64,000 nt of DNA from Zonotrichia leucophrys gambelii (lineage: Eukaryota; Chordata; Aves; Passeriformes; Passerellidae), in contig NC_088171.1 of the NCBI RefSeq assembly GCF_028769735.1, forward strand, positions 63,354,216 to 63,418,215. Direction: 5' to 3'. Below the pieces are notes generated by a model that had not been told where the DNA came from, did not search any database, and saw only the letters and a list, made by a program, of their open reading frames with translations. Positions 37,849-51,340 of this stretch are shown piece after piece. Positions within the stretch are counted from its first letter, which is position 1, and every line of letters begins with the position of its first letter. Made by a program: the position numbers and the translations under genes.

Positions 37849-39355
37849 GTTCTGGAGCTGGCAGCACAGGAACTGGGCCACTGCTTAGTGCTATGAATGC
37901 TGATGAAATTGCCTTCCCAAGATTTGTTTCTTCTCTCAGAACAATAATGTCCTGCAATATATGGGTTCCGTTTGATTTTTTCTTTTTTCAGGCTTTGCCC
38001 ATTGTCTGAGCGCTCTGCACGCCTTCAGTGTATTCTCTAGAAAATTTGATACAAGCATTGCAGTGTGTCTGGTAGTGCAAAATTAGGTATTTTAACAGGC
38101 ATACTGCCAGAGCAGAAATTTCTTCTCGTACACATGCCAGTGCAGAAATTCCACTTGTAATTAATATTTCTTCCTGGAAGACCCCTATCACCCATCTTCC
38201 TCACCATAAAAAAGCACAAGCCAAAACAAACAAAAACCCCCGCAAAACACATCAAACCACTCCAATCCATTGAGACTCAAAACTGATGCCAAATACTATT
38301 ATCTCCTTCTTTGGAATTTTCTGACATACCCTACTTGTTGCACTGTCATCTGTTTAGGCACTATATTTTGCGCAGCAAAATCTGTGTTACTGTGTCTTGT
38401 TCACGAAAGCTACTGCTAATATTTTAACAGCAAATAATGAACCCAATCCATCAGCTATGTGCATTGCTATAACACACACATACGCATTTGAATTTTAAAT
38501 TTTATGAATATACAAACATAAAAGCAAGTGTTCATTGAAGTCGACCCGTATCAACTCTCCGAACATTCCCAGACAAAAGCAACTCTTCAAACATGATCAA
38601 AGGAGCTCTGGACCGGCAGGAATGGAGTGATATGAGCTTTACTTTTCAATACAGACAGCCACGTGCTGATCATTGTATATATTTTATTTCCCAGTATTTA
38701 CTATTTCTCATAGCTTTGTTTCATGCCTCTTTTTAATCTTTATCTGTGCTTCAGTTGACGCAGCTAACGCAAGAGCAGCAAAATAAAACACAAAGGGTAA
38801 CTCTTTGAAAAAAAAAAACCTCTTTAAAAAGAGATCTTAACTCTTTCAAAAAACAAGATCTTTAACTCTTTAAAAAAATCTGTTTCAATGAGGCTGGCTC
38901 TTTTGCACACAGACAGACAAGACTGTAAGCAAAATAAAAGAGGGAAAAAGCTAAACATTAAGATATAACACTGTTAATGAAAGAAATGCAGAGTAAAACA
39001 GTAAAAAGGAGGAGGCATCAAGTATGCAGCAGGATTGTTTATTACAAGTTCCTATTTTACAGTGAGTGGATAGATAATTCTGGTTTGGACACCTGCATAG
39101 AATTATGTCCACAGTTGCACTTTACTGATCATACTGTGTGAAATTGTTTCTCTTCCTTGAGAAAAAGGCAGACAAAAGGTAACAGGGATGAATGTGTTTG
39201 TAAAGTAATCTGCATCACTGGATGCAGAAAATTTCCACACCTGTATCTATGATGTCAATTTATACCCTTGGTCTGTCTGGCAAATATAAATATACATGTC
39301 CATATATGCATAATTTAAAATACTCTAGCTGTCTTGAGAAGGTACCAAGTATAAA

Positions 39356-39384
39356 TGTGTGTGCATGTGAGTGTGTGTGTGTGC
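39356..39384. repeat. Short (TG)n repeat
   Basis: TG dinucleotides interrupted by CA and GA steps cover about 29 bases. A minor simple repeat. Confidence 0.8.
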
Positions 39385-41249
39385 TAGAACTAGAGAAAAG
39401 CTGTTTCTCTCTCAAGATACCTACAGAATTTCCAATGCACGCACATGCAATATATGAGCTATCTGTAAAATGACAAACAGTGAGTGAAGCATCCTGTTAA
39501 TGTTATTAAACTGAAAATTAATTATAAGACTGGTACAACTGACATTTCTCTTCATGAATAATTTTACTTTACTGAAACAGAAAATAGGCAGGCCACTTAA
39601 TTTTTAAAAGGGCATAAAGTTCAGAAGGCTGTTCAATCTATTCTTAGCCATACCTGAATACCAAAACTGCACTCTAAATGAGCCACCCCAGAAAGTTTCT
39701 TTCTATGCAGTTTTTTTTGCCATTCCTCCCTCCTCTTAGTCCCAAAGTCAATGAGAATTCATATTTTAATAAATCTGTGTCAATATGCATTAGTGAAGCC
39801 TTACATTTACACTGATGAACACACAGAGAACTGTCCTTAGAGTCTAAAAACCATACCTCAACATGAAGCAGATGTGTTGGCCATGTTACAATAAATTCAT
39901 AAAAAGAATCTTCTTAAATGCTGCCATTAGCACAGCACACTACTTTGGAACAAGCTGTCTTGGGAGGTATACCAGGGGACTGAAGGGCGATACCACTGCA
40001 CCCAGTGCTTCTCCATTCCAGGCTAACAAAATGCTTTTAACTTGCCTGTCAGGTGGCATAGCTGGGCCAAGCAGTCGTGTAAGAAAGTTTCATTAATCCT
40101 TAAGAAACAAATAACACAAAATTTACTGGAAACTCGGCTCACTTGGGATTTTTGTGGGATTTATCAATATGCAGTATTATTACTTCACCTTCACATCATC
40201 TGCACACACATCATTTGTTTTCAGTTCTGACTTGCTCTTTTCTAGTCTTGTAAGAGCTGTTTCTCTATTTCCCCATCCAAAAAAACCCCAAAAAACAAAA
40301 AAAAGCATCCTTCTATCCTTCTTCAGATCCCTACCAGAGCACATGTACAATCTCTGTACGCTTAAGTTCCACTGATAGTAGATGTATGGTTAAGTGTGAT
40401 CCTATTGTCTTAAGAGGATACTTTATATTCTAGGATATGATTTTGCTAAATACAACAATTAAACCAGAAGTGTGGTGCCTCAGAAAGCATTTTGGTGAGC
40501 TTCCAGGGACTTACCTGCCAGCTGCCAAGCTGGCTTAGAGCTCTAGGCTCAATCTATTCACCCATCCATCACCAAAGGGTCTGAATGACTGATAACAAAA
40601 ACAGATGATTCATTGTTGGTATGCTTTCTGTTCTCTCTTTGCCCTATGGAAGACATGGCATTTTAATATTAAGGCTGATATTTCAGGCTAAGACAAACTT
40701 ACAATATAAAGAGAGCAGTTTTTATATTACTGGATAGATACTTGTTCCTAATTTTTAGAACACAGAGAGGGCCAGAAATTAATTTTTTCATTGTTAACTC
40801 ATCTTTAAATGAGCAGGTACCCATGCCCATCATCCTGAGTGTAAATACTGTCCCAAGATGCTTTCCCTTTTTGGTCTTTTTAGATAGATCTGACTAGTAA
40901 GATAATATTAAATTTCCATTTACTTAACAAGTGTTATTCAAGGTGTTGAATTTAATAGCACAAACATCAGGGACTTATCTCAGAGGCCCATTAGAAGGAA
41001 AAGATGACTTTAGGTCTGCTGTGGTGATGGCAGAGAAGAAAGGAGAAATACATTAGAATCTGGAAAAGCATAGAGAGCACTTCCCCCTAACAACTTTGCT
41101 CAAGTGATACAAATAAAATGAGGCATGAATACACAAAAAAAGCTCTTTAACATTTAAGTACTTGCTAGCTGCATTATAAGTGTATGAGATTACTGTAGAA
41201 AAAGCTTTGGCTATTCAGGTAAGCTGCATACCTAATTCACACTGTGAAT

Positions 41250-41340
41250 ACAGAATCACAGATTGGAACAGTTTTGGTTGGAATGCACCTTTAAAGGTCA
41301 TCTAGCCCAACCCCCTGCAATCAGCAGAGACATAGAGAAG
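41250..41340 (-). mobile_element. CR1 LINE 3' end fragment (minus strand)
   Basis: The plus strand shows ACAGAATCACAGATTGGAAC, GGTTGGAATGCACCTTTAAA, GGTCATCTAGCCCAACCCCC and GCAATCAGCAGAGACAT. This is a clear reverse-complement CR1 terminus of a type related to the copy at 36.6 kb. Confidence 0.9.
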
Positions 41341-42263
41341 CCACAGAGACAAATGATCAGAGTGTGAGATCTTTGCAACATGAATTCAGCAACATGAGAG
41401 GGAAACACAGCTGAGACACCTTTACCTTTTTGGCTGTGGTGTGAGTCAAACTAAGGTATTTTGCACGGTGACAATGTTCACAATCTTTATAGGATTATGA
41501 GCAGTTTGGACAGTTTCTCACAGGAACAGTGAGACAGTCACAAAAAAAAAATATTCAGGAGCTGAATAAATCTCCTTCAAAGGAAAGTTTAAAAGAGCTC
41601 AATCTGTTTAGTTTGTCACAGAATCAGAGGCAACTTGATTACAGGAATAAGCATCAGCTACAAAAGTGCTCTTTGATTCAGTGGACACAGTAAAATATCT
41701 GTAATATACTGAAAGAAAACCCAAGTACTAGAGCAATACAAAACATCAGCATTGCACTGAATATATATTTTACAATACAGTGTTAGTCATAAAATAACTC
41801 ATCATTTTCTTCCACAGGAAGCTTCACTGAGTTTGCAATATAGTCAGCAGTTATTTAGTTAGATTTTTTTGGTTTATTCTCATTGTATAATTTGTTGCCT
41901 TGCAATTCACTCATTGTACCATTTGAACCTCACACCAAACACAGCACTGTTTATTTTTTTAACTTTCATTTAGCTGTCACTTTAACAGCATAGAAATGTA
42001 ATTCAGTGAACTGAAAGATACAGGAAGATAAAAGCCCTCATTACACACACGTTATACAACACTCCACCTGGTAATTCAAACACTACTCAAAATTTCTGCT
42101 TAAGATATTTATAAAATTCTAGCTGAATAAATGAAATATTTTCAGTATTGGTAGAAACACTGGTAAGCCTTTTAAAGCTTTTTTTGAGAATTACTTGTAG
42201 GAATTGTTTAAAGAGTGGAAAGCCAGTATCAGCTTGAGTTTTGAGCATGTTGGTTTTTAACAG

Positions 42264-42287
42264 AGAATACTTCTGTGGAAGTATTCT
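42264..42287. other. Perfect 10-bp inverted repeat with 4-base loop
   Basis: Arms AGAATACTTC (42264-42273) and GAAGTATTCT (42278-42287) surround TGTG. A further imperfect copy, GGAAATACTCC, follows directly. Probably incidental. Confidence 0.7.
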
Positions 42288-45200
42288 GTGGAAATACTCC
42301 AGGCCTCCTCATCATGTATTGAGAGGCAAATGGCATCTGCAGGTTCTTGGTAAACACCTGCAGAGTAGCTCCTCAGTGGTCAAGCCATACCTCCACATAA
42401 AGCTATTCCACAGCAGCAGCTTCAAGGTCAGATGCTTTTTCAAGCAGAGTCTGATCAGGTGAGTCACCAAGGGGGGAATATTTTCTTTCTGTTCACAGGA
42501 GAACATCTCCTGCCTGAGTACAGACTGGCTATCCATCTGAAATGGGAGTTTTCTTTCTTTGCCATGCGCTGCCTGCCAAGATCAGTTCCCCTGCCTGGAA
42601 CAACACCTGCCCTGAAACTATTATGGAAAGGTTTGGGTTTCCTTACCAACACCTTCTGCCATGGACATTGCCAAGACAGCCTTGAAGGCTTACAAAGGGG
42701 GGACCTAAAAGAAGTCTTCAGCCTGAGCTGGGCCATCTGCATGGAGGAACCGATGCACACAGTCTAACACCAGATTTCCCTGTCCCAGTCTGAGTCACGT
42801 CTCAACCTGACTCCTCATCCCAGTCCCAGGTAATTCTCCCACCATGCCTGTTGACTCCAGGGCCAAGTCTGCATCATGGGCTGCACATCAGCCCCCTCCT
42901 TCTTCCTCACTACAGCCCCAAACACCATCAGGTTTCCTTACAGTTATTCTCAAAACCAGATTGTCACACTGCTCTCTTTTCTACAAGGCCACCTTTCTGC
43001 AATAACTTGAGCAATTCCAAGTTGAAGTAGAAAAGCTAAGAGATGAGACAGTCTGTCCCTATTCCTTTCTCCAATTTCTGAACCACCACTAGTGGTGGTA
43101 ATCTTTATAGATGTTACTTTCAAAATGCAATATATACAAAACACTAGTGAACCTGAGTCTTTCAGAGAAACACAGCTTTGTAACACTTTGGCTAAATTTC
43201 TTGGAAATAGCAAGAGAGATCAGACAGAACATAAATGGATTTCAGGTCTCTGCTCAATGCTTTAGAGGTGGTGGAACATCTCATCTTTTCGCACTATCTG
43301 GACTAAACTAAAGTGCTGCTGAGTTATTTCAACTTCTACTGAAGTGTCCACTCATTGGAAAAAATAAAATAGGAAAAGGAAAGGTGTTGAATTACTGCAT
43401 TTAATGTGCCTAAAATGCTGTGCTGCATCATCTCTGCAGGAAAAAACATTCTGAATGAAACACACAGGATTTGGTTTTAAAAAGTGTAGAGCTGTAGTAG
43501 GTTAAAAGCTGCACATCTTGTACTTCTCGATTTGTCTTTGCAAATGAATTTTAAACCTAAGGTACATTTTGAAGAAGCCTGAGCTCTTTGCAGCTTATCA
43601 CAGCATTTTCACACTCACAGATGTTTCATTTTTACTAGAAAGTCACAATTATTTTCTGTTACAGCGTGATACATAAGGTACACATCTGGTCATAGTATAT
43701 TACTGTCAGAACAGTAGTTTATATTGGACAGGCACTGCTTCAGCACACAATGTGTGCAAAGGCCACAGGAGAATTTCCTGAGCTTTGCTCTCCAAGGATC
43801 CCTAGTACTCCTTAGCAACCTTGCTGGGAGGACTGAAATCACAGCCTCCAGGCAGCAGGTGATAAGTGTCCCTGCACACTTGAAAGGGCTGCTGGCTACA
43901 GCAAGCACATGTACATCTCTCCAGAAAAAATATTTAACAGCAAGTCATCAAACTAGGATATAGATAAAAATATTAAGACTGAACACAGCAAGAGGAATAG
44001 TGGCAAGCAGACTCCTGCAGTGGCCTTATACCAAGGCACAGAGCGCACAGCCTTAGATGATGCTTTTCAAGAAAATTTGACAACAGGCTTCCTATAAACC
44101 TAGTCTAGACTGAGGAGCACCAGAAAGGTGTGAAATGACAGTCTGAGGGACTGTGATCTAATGGCTTGAACTGTTGACCACTATGCCCTTATGCATGTCA
44201 GGCTACTTTATGGGATGTATTATCTGTACTGAACTACTGCATTCTTTCCTGGTACTGCCTCAACTACTACATTTTTTCCACTGATAAACATTGTCTAGTG
44301 GAGTTTGCAATTGTTCCACAAGGAACAATTTTGGGACTGAAATGTCACAAGGCAGCAAAACCATAAATATTTTGCTTATCCCTTTCACTTTTAAGGCAAG
44401 ATATCGAGTTCTGATGCTTCTCATTCTCTGCCGTGCAGTTGTGGGGGTAGAAGTGTCCAGGTCCTTATTATGCACAGCTGACCTTTTATTTCCTGCAAGT
44501 GCATTCAATTTCAGGTAGTCCACAGTGTGGTCTTGAAATGCTATATTCTATCATGCTAAACTAATCTGAGGTCTACATTTTTACACATTTTATGAACTCA
44601 AGAGTTTGCTTTCCAGTGCTGCATGAAAAACAGAGGTCATTCAGAAGGTTGTAACTCAGCAAAACAACTGTTGTGACACTGTTGAAAGAAGAGAAGGACA
44701 ACCACTTATAAACACTGGGCAAAACACTGCAATCAACATATCTAAGAAATTACACTCTTTTCTTTTTTTTTTTTTTTTGTGACTAATGTTTCTAAAAAAA
44801 ACCCTAGAATTCCAGTCACATATTATTATGATAATACTGATTTGAATGTTATATTGAGGAAAGTTTAAACTTGATCAACACTCATTTAAAACTTCATTTT
44901 ATTTATACATCTCTTGCAAGACAAGTCTGTCTCCATTTTCTTTTCTACTTGTATTCATGATTTCTGATGAACTGTATCTTCTCTTTCCACTGTTTTCACA
45001 TCATTTACCTAATGGTACAGGTAGCTCCACTTTTCACTCATCATTTCATTTATACACTTCTCTAACTTCTTCCAGTCAATTCTTAGCCTTTGAGGTTTGA
45101 TACCCTGATATTACATTATGTATAGTGTTTCCAATCTCAAATAATCTGATATTTAGATTACTTATTACTTAAAATGTCAGTTCTTGTCCACCTACTCAAT

Positions 45201-45949
45201 AACTATGTCCTCAGCCACCGTGTCCTCATCTCATGTACTATTTCCCTTTTTCCCCTTGTTCACAGCCAGGAAGATTCCCATCTTGAAAGTGCTGCTGGCT
45301 GCATACATGTCACAGCACAATTCTGCTTCGGCCCAGGATCTCTTTTATTTCCTAAATCACTCAGCAATGAACAACGACTGCTCCCCAGGACCTCATCATG
45401 CGGGGTCAGCCTTCTCTCATCATCAGGAAGTTCCTTTGAATTTTAAACTTCTGCAGAAACCCGTGTCTATTCACACAGCCACTACCATTCGGATGTTATC
45501 GATTACAGTCACCACAAGCACAGCTCAGGCTAATGACCTGCTAACGACCTTCCCATCCACTCTGACATTGGTATCGCAGGAGGTGAAGACGCTTGTTCGT
45601 GCCTAACCTTGGCCGCCCGAGACAAGCAAACGCTTGTCACCTCTACCATCTCAGCCTTCTGACTCGGAAAGCTACAGACTCATTTTACCTAAAACCTTCC
45701 CGTACACTTACTCCTAAAAACAAGCAGTAATTGTCTTGTTTACTCCACAACACCAACCCTTTACATCTTTGTTGTTTGGTTGTTTTTTTTTTTTTTTTAA
45801 ACTCAGTAGCGCATTTTAAGCCTATTAGCCTATTCATCATTACTTTATAAACCTGAAGAAACGAAACTCCGTAACCCCCAAATTTCCGGGGAGGGATCAT
45901 ATTTTTTACAACACCACCACCACCAACAGCAGCTAAATTATCAGTATTA

Positions 45950-46900
45950 CTACGAAGGGGTAACCGTAAGGACGAGGAGCAGCGCTGTCCCCGGCGGAGA
46001 GGGTCGAGCCGAGCCGAGCACACCGGTTGCCACCCGGGGCGCGGAGCCCGCCCGTGCCGGCGCCTCCCCGGCGGGCAGGGAGTACCGGGGGCGGGCAGGG
46101 GGTACCCGGGGCAGGCAGGGGGTACCGGGGGCAAGCGGGGGGTACCCGGGGACAGGCGGGGGGTACCGGGGACAGCCGGGGGGTACCGGGGGCAAGCGGG
46201 GGGTACCGGGGGCAGGCAGGGGGAACGCGGGGACAGGCAGGGGGTACCCGGGGGCAGCTGCCCCGTCCCGGTGCCCGCGGCAAGGCGCACCCGGGGCGCA
46301 CCTGCGGCAGCCCCTCCCGCTGTCCCTCGGCTGCCACAGGCGCCAGCGCACGGAAGGACGGACGGACGGACGTGGCCCCCTTTCCCCACGGCCGCTGGAC
46401 CCGCGGGGAGCCGCTGTCCCTCGTGCAGCCGCCCCCCGGCGGCAGCAGCGCCCGGCGGGCCGGGGCGGGCACCCTCGCTCCGTACCTGTCGGGTGTCCTC
46501 GGCAGCGGCAGCGCTTCCCCCCGCAGCCCCGGCGCGGAGCCCCGGCCGGCTTTGTTACTACTCGGAAGAGCCGCGGCTCAGCGCCGTCGCTATAGAAACT
46601 GGCTGCGCCTCGGAGAGACACCGGCGAGTGGCGGGAGGGAGGCGGGAGCCGGGCGGAGGTGTGGGGCGAGGAGCGAGCCGTTCATTCAGGAATATCCTGG
46701 CCTTTTCCTCCTCCTCCTCCGCCGGCAGCCGGCCCCCGGCACCGCCCAGCCCGGCCGGAGGTTGGGAGGGCGCCTCGCCGCTCTCACCTCGGCTGCATCC
46801 TCGGACTGGGATGTGGTGTCTCGGTTCAGAGCATCCCCGTGCCGGCTCTCCGCCTCCTCTGGGAGACTTGTCCCCAAAACACACGCAGAGGTACACTCTC
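45950..46900 (-). promoter_or_regulatory. CpG island, likely RNF182 promoter and first non-coding exon(s)
   Basis: Seen: an abrupt change from AT-rich DNA to very GC-rich, CpG-dense sequence, with many GC-box-like runs, a GGAC tetranucleotide run near 46.36 kb and a CCT run near 46.71 kb. Good minus-strand splice-donor matches have GT at 46487... more exactly at 46485-46484 (CAG before GTACGG), at 46787-46786 (GAG before GTGAGA) and at 46973-46972 just outside (CAG before GTGAGC). Vertebrate CpG islands usually mark promoters. This is the only island in the window and it lies upstream of RNF182 on the right side, so it most likely serves RNF182. Bidirectional transcription or a separate non-coding RNA cannot be excluded. 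Several long overlapping ORFs here are by-products of GC-rich DNA that lacks stop codons. Confidence 0.7.
46071..46256. repeat. 20-bp GC-rich minisatellite, about nine copies, inside the CpG island
   Basis: Nine head-to-tail units with an exact 20-base period start at 46071. Each unit has the form GC(A/G)GGC(A/G)GGGGGTACC followed by a G run. The eighth copy has GAACGCGG in place of the TACC core. Each unit carries two runs of four or more Gs on the plus strand, so G-quadruplex formation is possible. The unit is not a multiple of three and contains no stop codon in most frames, which explains the long overlapping ORFs on both strands. Confidence 0.93.
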
Positions 46901-49900
46901 ACTCCGAGAAGGGATCCCACGGCAGCAGGGGGCCAGGGAACACCCATGACACGAAATAACCATGGGAGCTCACCTGCACTCTCGCTGCTGCCCTCCTGCC
47001 CTTGCAGTTTGGTCCCAGAACATCACCACAAAAACCCCACAAAGTCCGGACCAAATTTTTAACAACAATTTTTCATTTCGTGAAAGTGGTTTAGCTCCAC
47101 ATCCTCAGGTGATGAACTCCTTTTGTGTGGGAACTTGCTTCTGGGACCCCTCTGGACAGCGGCTCGTGATCCAAAGGTGCCACGGGGTTTTTCTGCAGAG
47201 CATTCAGTATTATGCAGCAGGCCCTAAGGGCTGAGGAGCTGAAGCACTTGTCCTGTGTGCTGCGAACAGGAAGGGAAGCATGGGTGATTGGAAGGAAGAG
47301 GAGGGAAAGGCTGAAAATGAATTAGGGTAAAGTAGCCCGGTATGTGGGGGGCATCGTTGTGTCCTGACATGTTTGAGATTTAGGGTTATCCTGAGTCTGG
47401 GGAGTGGCATGTTTTCCTACAGCAACAGCCTATGGTGCGTCAGGGACGCCCATCTTCACATCCTTCTCCCTGCTTGACATGACTGACAAAAGCTGAGGCA
47501 GTTCCTCCGTTCTTCCTCCTTTTCTCCTCCTGCACTGAAGGCTCAGCGGTATCAGCTTGTTGGATCTATCCTCTCCTAATTTCTCTGCTTGAAACATTCT
47601 TATTCTCTCAATAGTAGTAAAGTTGACAAAACATCCTTCGAAGCGCAAGATGGATCTTCTCTTTTTTCTTTCCCTGGTTTATACGGATTAAATTGGACTT
47701 TCCGAGTTTGCCACGCAGAAGAAGCCTAACATGCAAGGAGCAACTTGGAGGCTGCATTATCCATCTCAGCTACTGCCAAGCTACAGGGGATGACTATTAA
47801 GTATCCGCTCTGCAAGTCACTGTGAGCTGATGAATCCGTGCCAAGAGCTGCTGGCACACTGCAGAAAATACTCTTTATGAAGAGTTTGCCAAAGACAAGA
47901 AAGACCCCCACAGGAGCTCTTCATAAAGCAGCCCAGCTTACAGCAGAGCTGCTGGCAGGCCATCACACAGCCAAGTGACAATGGTGGCACAAATGAGGGA
48001 GAGAGAAGGTTGGGTATGAAAGACAGGGGCTCACCACACATTTATCTACCTAATTTGCATGCTAAATACCAATTCAAGAGTTAAAAAAGAAGGAAAAATG
48101 TAATATAAATCCAGCCAGGGCAGAGCAGAGCTTGTTTTTTTGTTTGTTTGTTTATTCTACCTTATTCTACCTATTCTACCAGTGAATTTGCTTACTTTGA
48201 GGAGGAAAGAGTAACATTAGAGAAGTGAAAGACCTGCAGCATCCTGGATCTCATAGCATAGGAGAAATTCTTCCTTTTTTAATCTGATATAAAAGGATGC
48301 TCACATCCTTTTAATCAAATGGAATGTCAATATTCGTAATAGATATAATCTTAAAAAAACATCAAAACCCCAAAACCCACTAAAAACCGGAAAGCATTTC
48401 ATAATCTAAACTCTTTTGGAAGAGTGTGGAATGCTTTTTAACTTAAGATACCATTAGAAAAGAAAGCTGTGAATGAAAACATTGCTGAAAGAAATGGTCA
48501 TTATTTTGACAGCGAGAAAGCAAGGCTGTTGCTATAATGCCTATTCATTTTTCTTACAAAATAAATTCATAGCACTTTCTCCCAGGTGGAAACACAGGAA
48601 GGGACAGAAAAATGATAGGGAAGGCATGCTTACTATCTCATCTTCACAAATACAAAGCACTTGGGTACCGATATCCTTTTATGTGATCCAGTTTTACACA
48701 CAGGCTTTTAAACACTTCCCTCTCCAGGCTGAAGGTAAAGAATAGCATTTCCAGAAGGGGCAGTTGAGACAATTGGGTGATATTTTAAAGGATTTACTTT
48801 AAGTTTTAAAGGAAAACTTAATTGGACATTTTTCAGATATCCAGGCTGTCTAGATTACTTTTCCTATCGAGGTTGCAATGATATTTTACTCACAGAGACA
48901 AGCCATTTTTGTAGATAGATATCACCTGTATCTTTAGGACAAAACTTTAGCCAGGTCACTGTTCTAGTGCTTGTAAGGTCCTTTACTGTGTGGGGTTTTC
49001 TTTGGTTTTTTTTTTTTTTTTTTAAATCTGCTTGAATTTTTAACTGGCTTAATGTCATTTGGAACCTAACTTTTGCAATAGCATTTACAGAGTAGGGCAC
49101 TAACTGCAACCCTGCCAAGTTGTTGCTTGGCAGTCACAATAATTCTACACTTACAGAGAGGGGAATGAAACATACAAATATTAAACCCTTGCATTGCAGT
49201 AATAAATCAGTACTAAATCAGCAATTGGCTTATTTGTTCCCTGGAAGCAGAGCAAAGTATCCTTAACCAGCACCAAAACCTTGCATAAAGAATTCTTCAG
49301 CTGAAGGAATGACACACATTCTTATCACATCATATGTAAACAAAAGATAGGAGTAAGCAGTGATAAAACTGAAGTAACATAATTTAATACTAACAGTAAT
49401 TATCATTACTATCATTATTAGGATTGTGTTGCAGCCTAGGCTGCACCAACACCAGGCACTGTTTTCCCACAGAACAAAAATGTGGGTAATTTCTGCCCTG
49501 AGGAGTTTACCTTAAAATTAAATGTTTTTCCTGAGGGCCTCAAATGCCATTAGTTACACATTTGGGTTGTGGCAAGTGCAATGGGACCTAATTTAATTGC
49601 AGCCTTTTAGATATGTGTAATATAAATTTTAAATAATGTAATAATTGTAATAATTGTTCTGACAGGAGACAGTGCAAAACCATTTTTCTGTGTCTATAGG
49701 CTAGCAGTCCTTTTGGAAATTAGGGACTTTGGAACATGGAAAATGAGCTGAAGTGATAATTGAAGGAAGCAATAAAACATGAATATGCTAAAATAGGGGA
49801 TGAACTTGCAGACTGTGTCTTTTGTAAAAGGAAAATATGCTTTCTCCCGAGCATTTTTTTCTCCACCTTGGGAAGAAATGAATATTTTAAACCATTGCTT

Positions 49901-50999
49901 GAGATTTCTGGCTGTCCTGAGGAGACAAGGCTGCAGCAGTACAGAAGGGCTGCAGTGCCAAAAGGACACAGGCCTTTCCCAGCTCTGCTGGCTGCTTCTC
50001 AGAGGCAGCTCCAGATGGGCAGAGCCGCTGTGGCAGCAGCTCTGGCTCAAAGTGGCTTTCAGGGATGAGGGACGCCAAAAGTTTTTTGAGGTGAGGAGGG
50101 CTTGAGAGGGAGCACTGTAGTGACCAGGTCCGTGGTATCTGAGGCATGCTGAGATTCACAATCTTCCTATTTCTATATATATATTTATAACCACACTGCG
50201 CAGCTGCTGGTGTAAGGAAAATCAAGGATGTATACGTATATCCAGACTTGCAGCTGACCGTTTATCAAAATAACTATCAGAGGTTTATAAAGGCTTCTAC
50301 GCAAATTTGTGGTGGGAGTGAAAGGACTGTTGAGCATTCAAAACTGTCAGAAAGCAAATATGGCTACGATGGGGTTGACTTCCAACATGGCTAGGCTCAT
50401 GGCCATCCTTCACCTTGCACTTCTGTGCTGAGATACCACAGCCACTGAAAACAAAGCAGGGAAGGATCCTGCTGGGAAACAGACAATCCCTGGGCTGGGC
50501 CATTACAGACATGCCCCAATGTGTTTGTGTTCACTGTGTGGGGCAGTGCAAATGCATCCCAAATCTAAACTCCTAGTGGCCTCCTGTGACTACATGCCAT
50601 CTCAAGGGAACACCTAAATTAAAAGGGCTAGTTAATATTTTTGATCCAGAAAGGGCTAGAATGATGTGGCAATGTACAGAATTCACACTGTTATTAGATT
50701 TTGCTTATTGTTGAAAAGCCTCAGAGACAGTAAAGGGAAGCCCAACCTAAGGAGCTGAATAAACACCTAGGCAGACAAAGGGATTAATGCTGGGTTAGCA
50801 TGACACTGGATGGCATATTTTGGGTCACTCATATAACCTAGTGGGGCCATAATCGAGAAGAACTGCTCAGAAAAAAAGTCCTGGCATTACTGTGGAAATC
50901 TCAGTGGGCATCCCTGTTGAACAAAATGCTAGTCGGAAATTAAAAATCAGTCTGGAAATATTGTAATTCCCGAAGGTTTGTTATTTGGTAAGGCATGAG
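46901..50999. other. Non-coding DNA upstream of the CpG island
   Basis: The DNA returns to AT-rich sequence with short ORFs only. Near 48.15-48.18 kb a TTCTACC-like motif repeats three times after a GTTT run. A GC-richer patch at 49.9-50.1 kb has overlapping ORFs of 101-118 codons without recognisable domains. Confidence 0.55.
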
Positions 51000-51340
51000 T
51001 ACTTTGTTCAGTTCTGGGAGCTCAGCTGCAAAATAGATACAGAAGATACAGAGATCATCTGGAGGCAGGCAGTGCAAATGACTAGAGGCCGAGAGAGAAA
51101 ATTTTGTATCTGGGTGGCATGAAGAAAGGACATGATAGAGCTTTATAGAAAATAATGAATGGCACAAAAAAGATAAATCCTACATTTCTAGGCACCTTTT
51201 TTTTCATAATTTAAGAACAAGAGTTCGTCCAGTGGAATTAAAAAGATATAAATTTGAAAGGGATGAAAGGAAATACTAGCTATTAAAGTGAAAGCATTCA
51301 CTGTTATATGAGATTAAATTTGGAGAAAGGACTAGATTGT
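51000..51340 (+). mobile_element. Ancient, strongly diverged CR1-like LINE fragment
   Basis: The order of blocks follows sauropsid CR1 3' regions: TTTGTTCAGTTCTGGGAGCT, an AGAGATCATCTGGAGG-like block, an AAGAACAAGAGTTCGTCCAG block, then AATTTGAAAGGGATGAAAGG and AAATACTA. All blocks are diverged, so this is an old copy. It may continue to about 51.55 kb. No intact reading frame remains. Confidence 0.6.

Larger units (their letters stand above)
36751..45949. other. Putative RNF182 intron, part nearest the CpG island
   Basis: It holds the SOX-like cluster, the CRE, a CR1 copy at 41.25 kb and a (TG)n tract. A 140-codon ORF at 45184-45606 has no known domain. A strong minus-strand donor match (GTAAGT) occurs near 45.71 kb and could belong to an alternative first exon. 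Confidence 0.45.

Noticed and set aside
41560..41650. Possible further CR1 fragment on the plus strand
   Set aside because: Only a faint resemblance to the CR1 'gagctgggactgtttagcctg' block; no second diagnostic block supports it.
45685..47062. Long overlapping ORFs on both strands across the CpG island (up to 310 codons)
   Set aside because: They overlap each other in several frames and both strands, run through a 20-base tandem repeat whose period is not a multiple of three, and consist of Pro/Gly/Arg-rich low-complexity peptide. GC-rich DNA lacks stop codons, which explains them.
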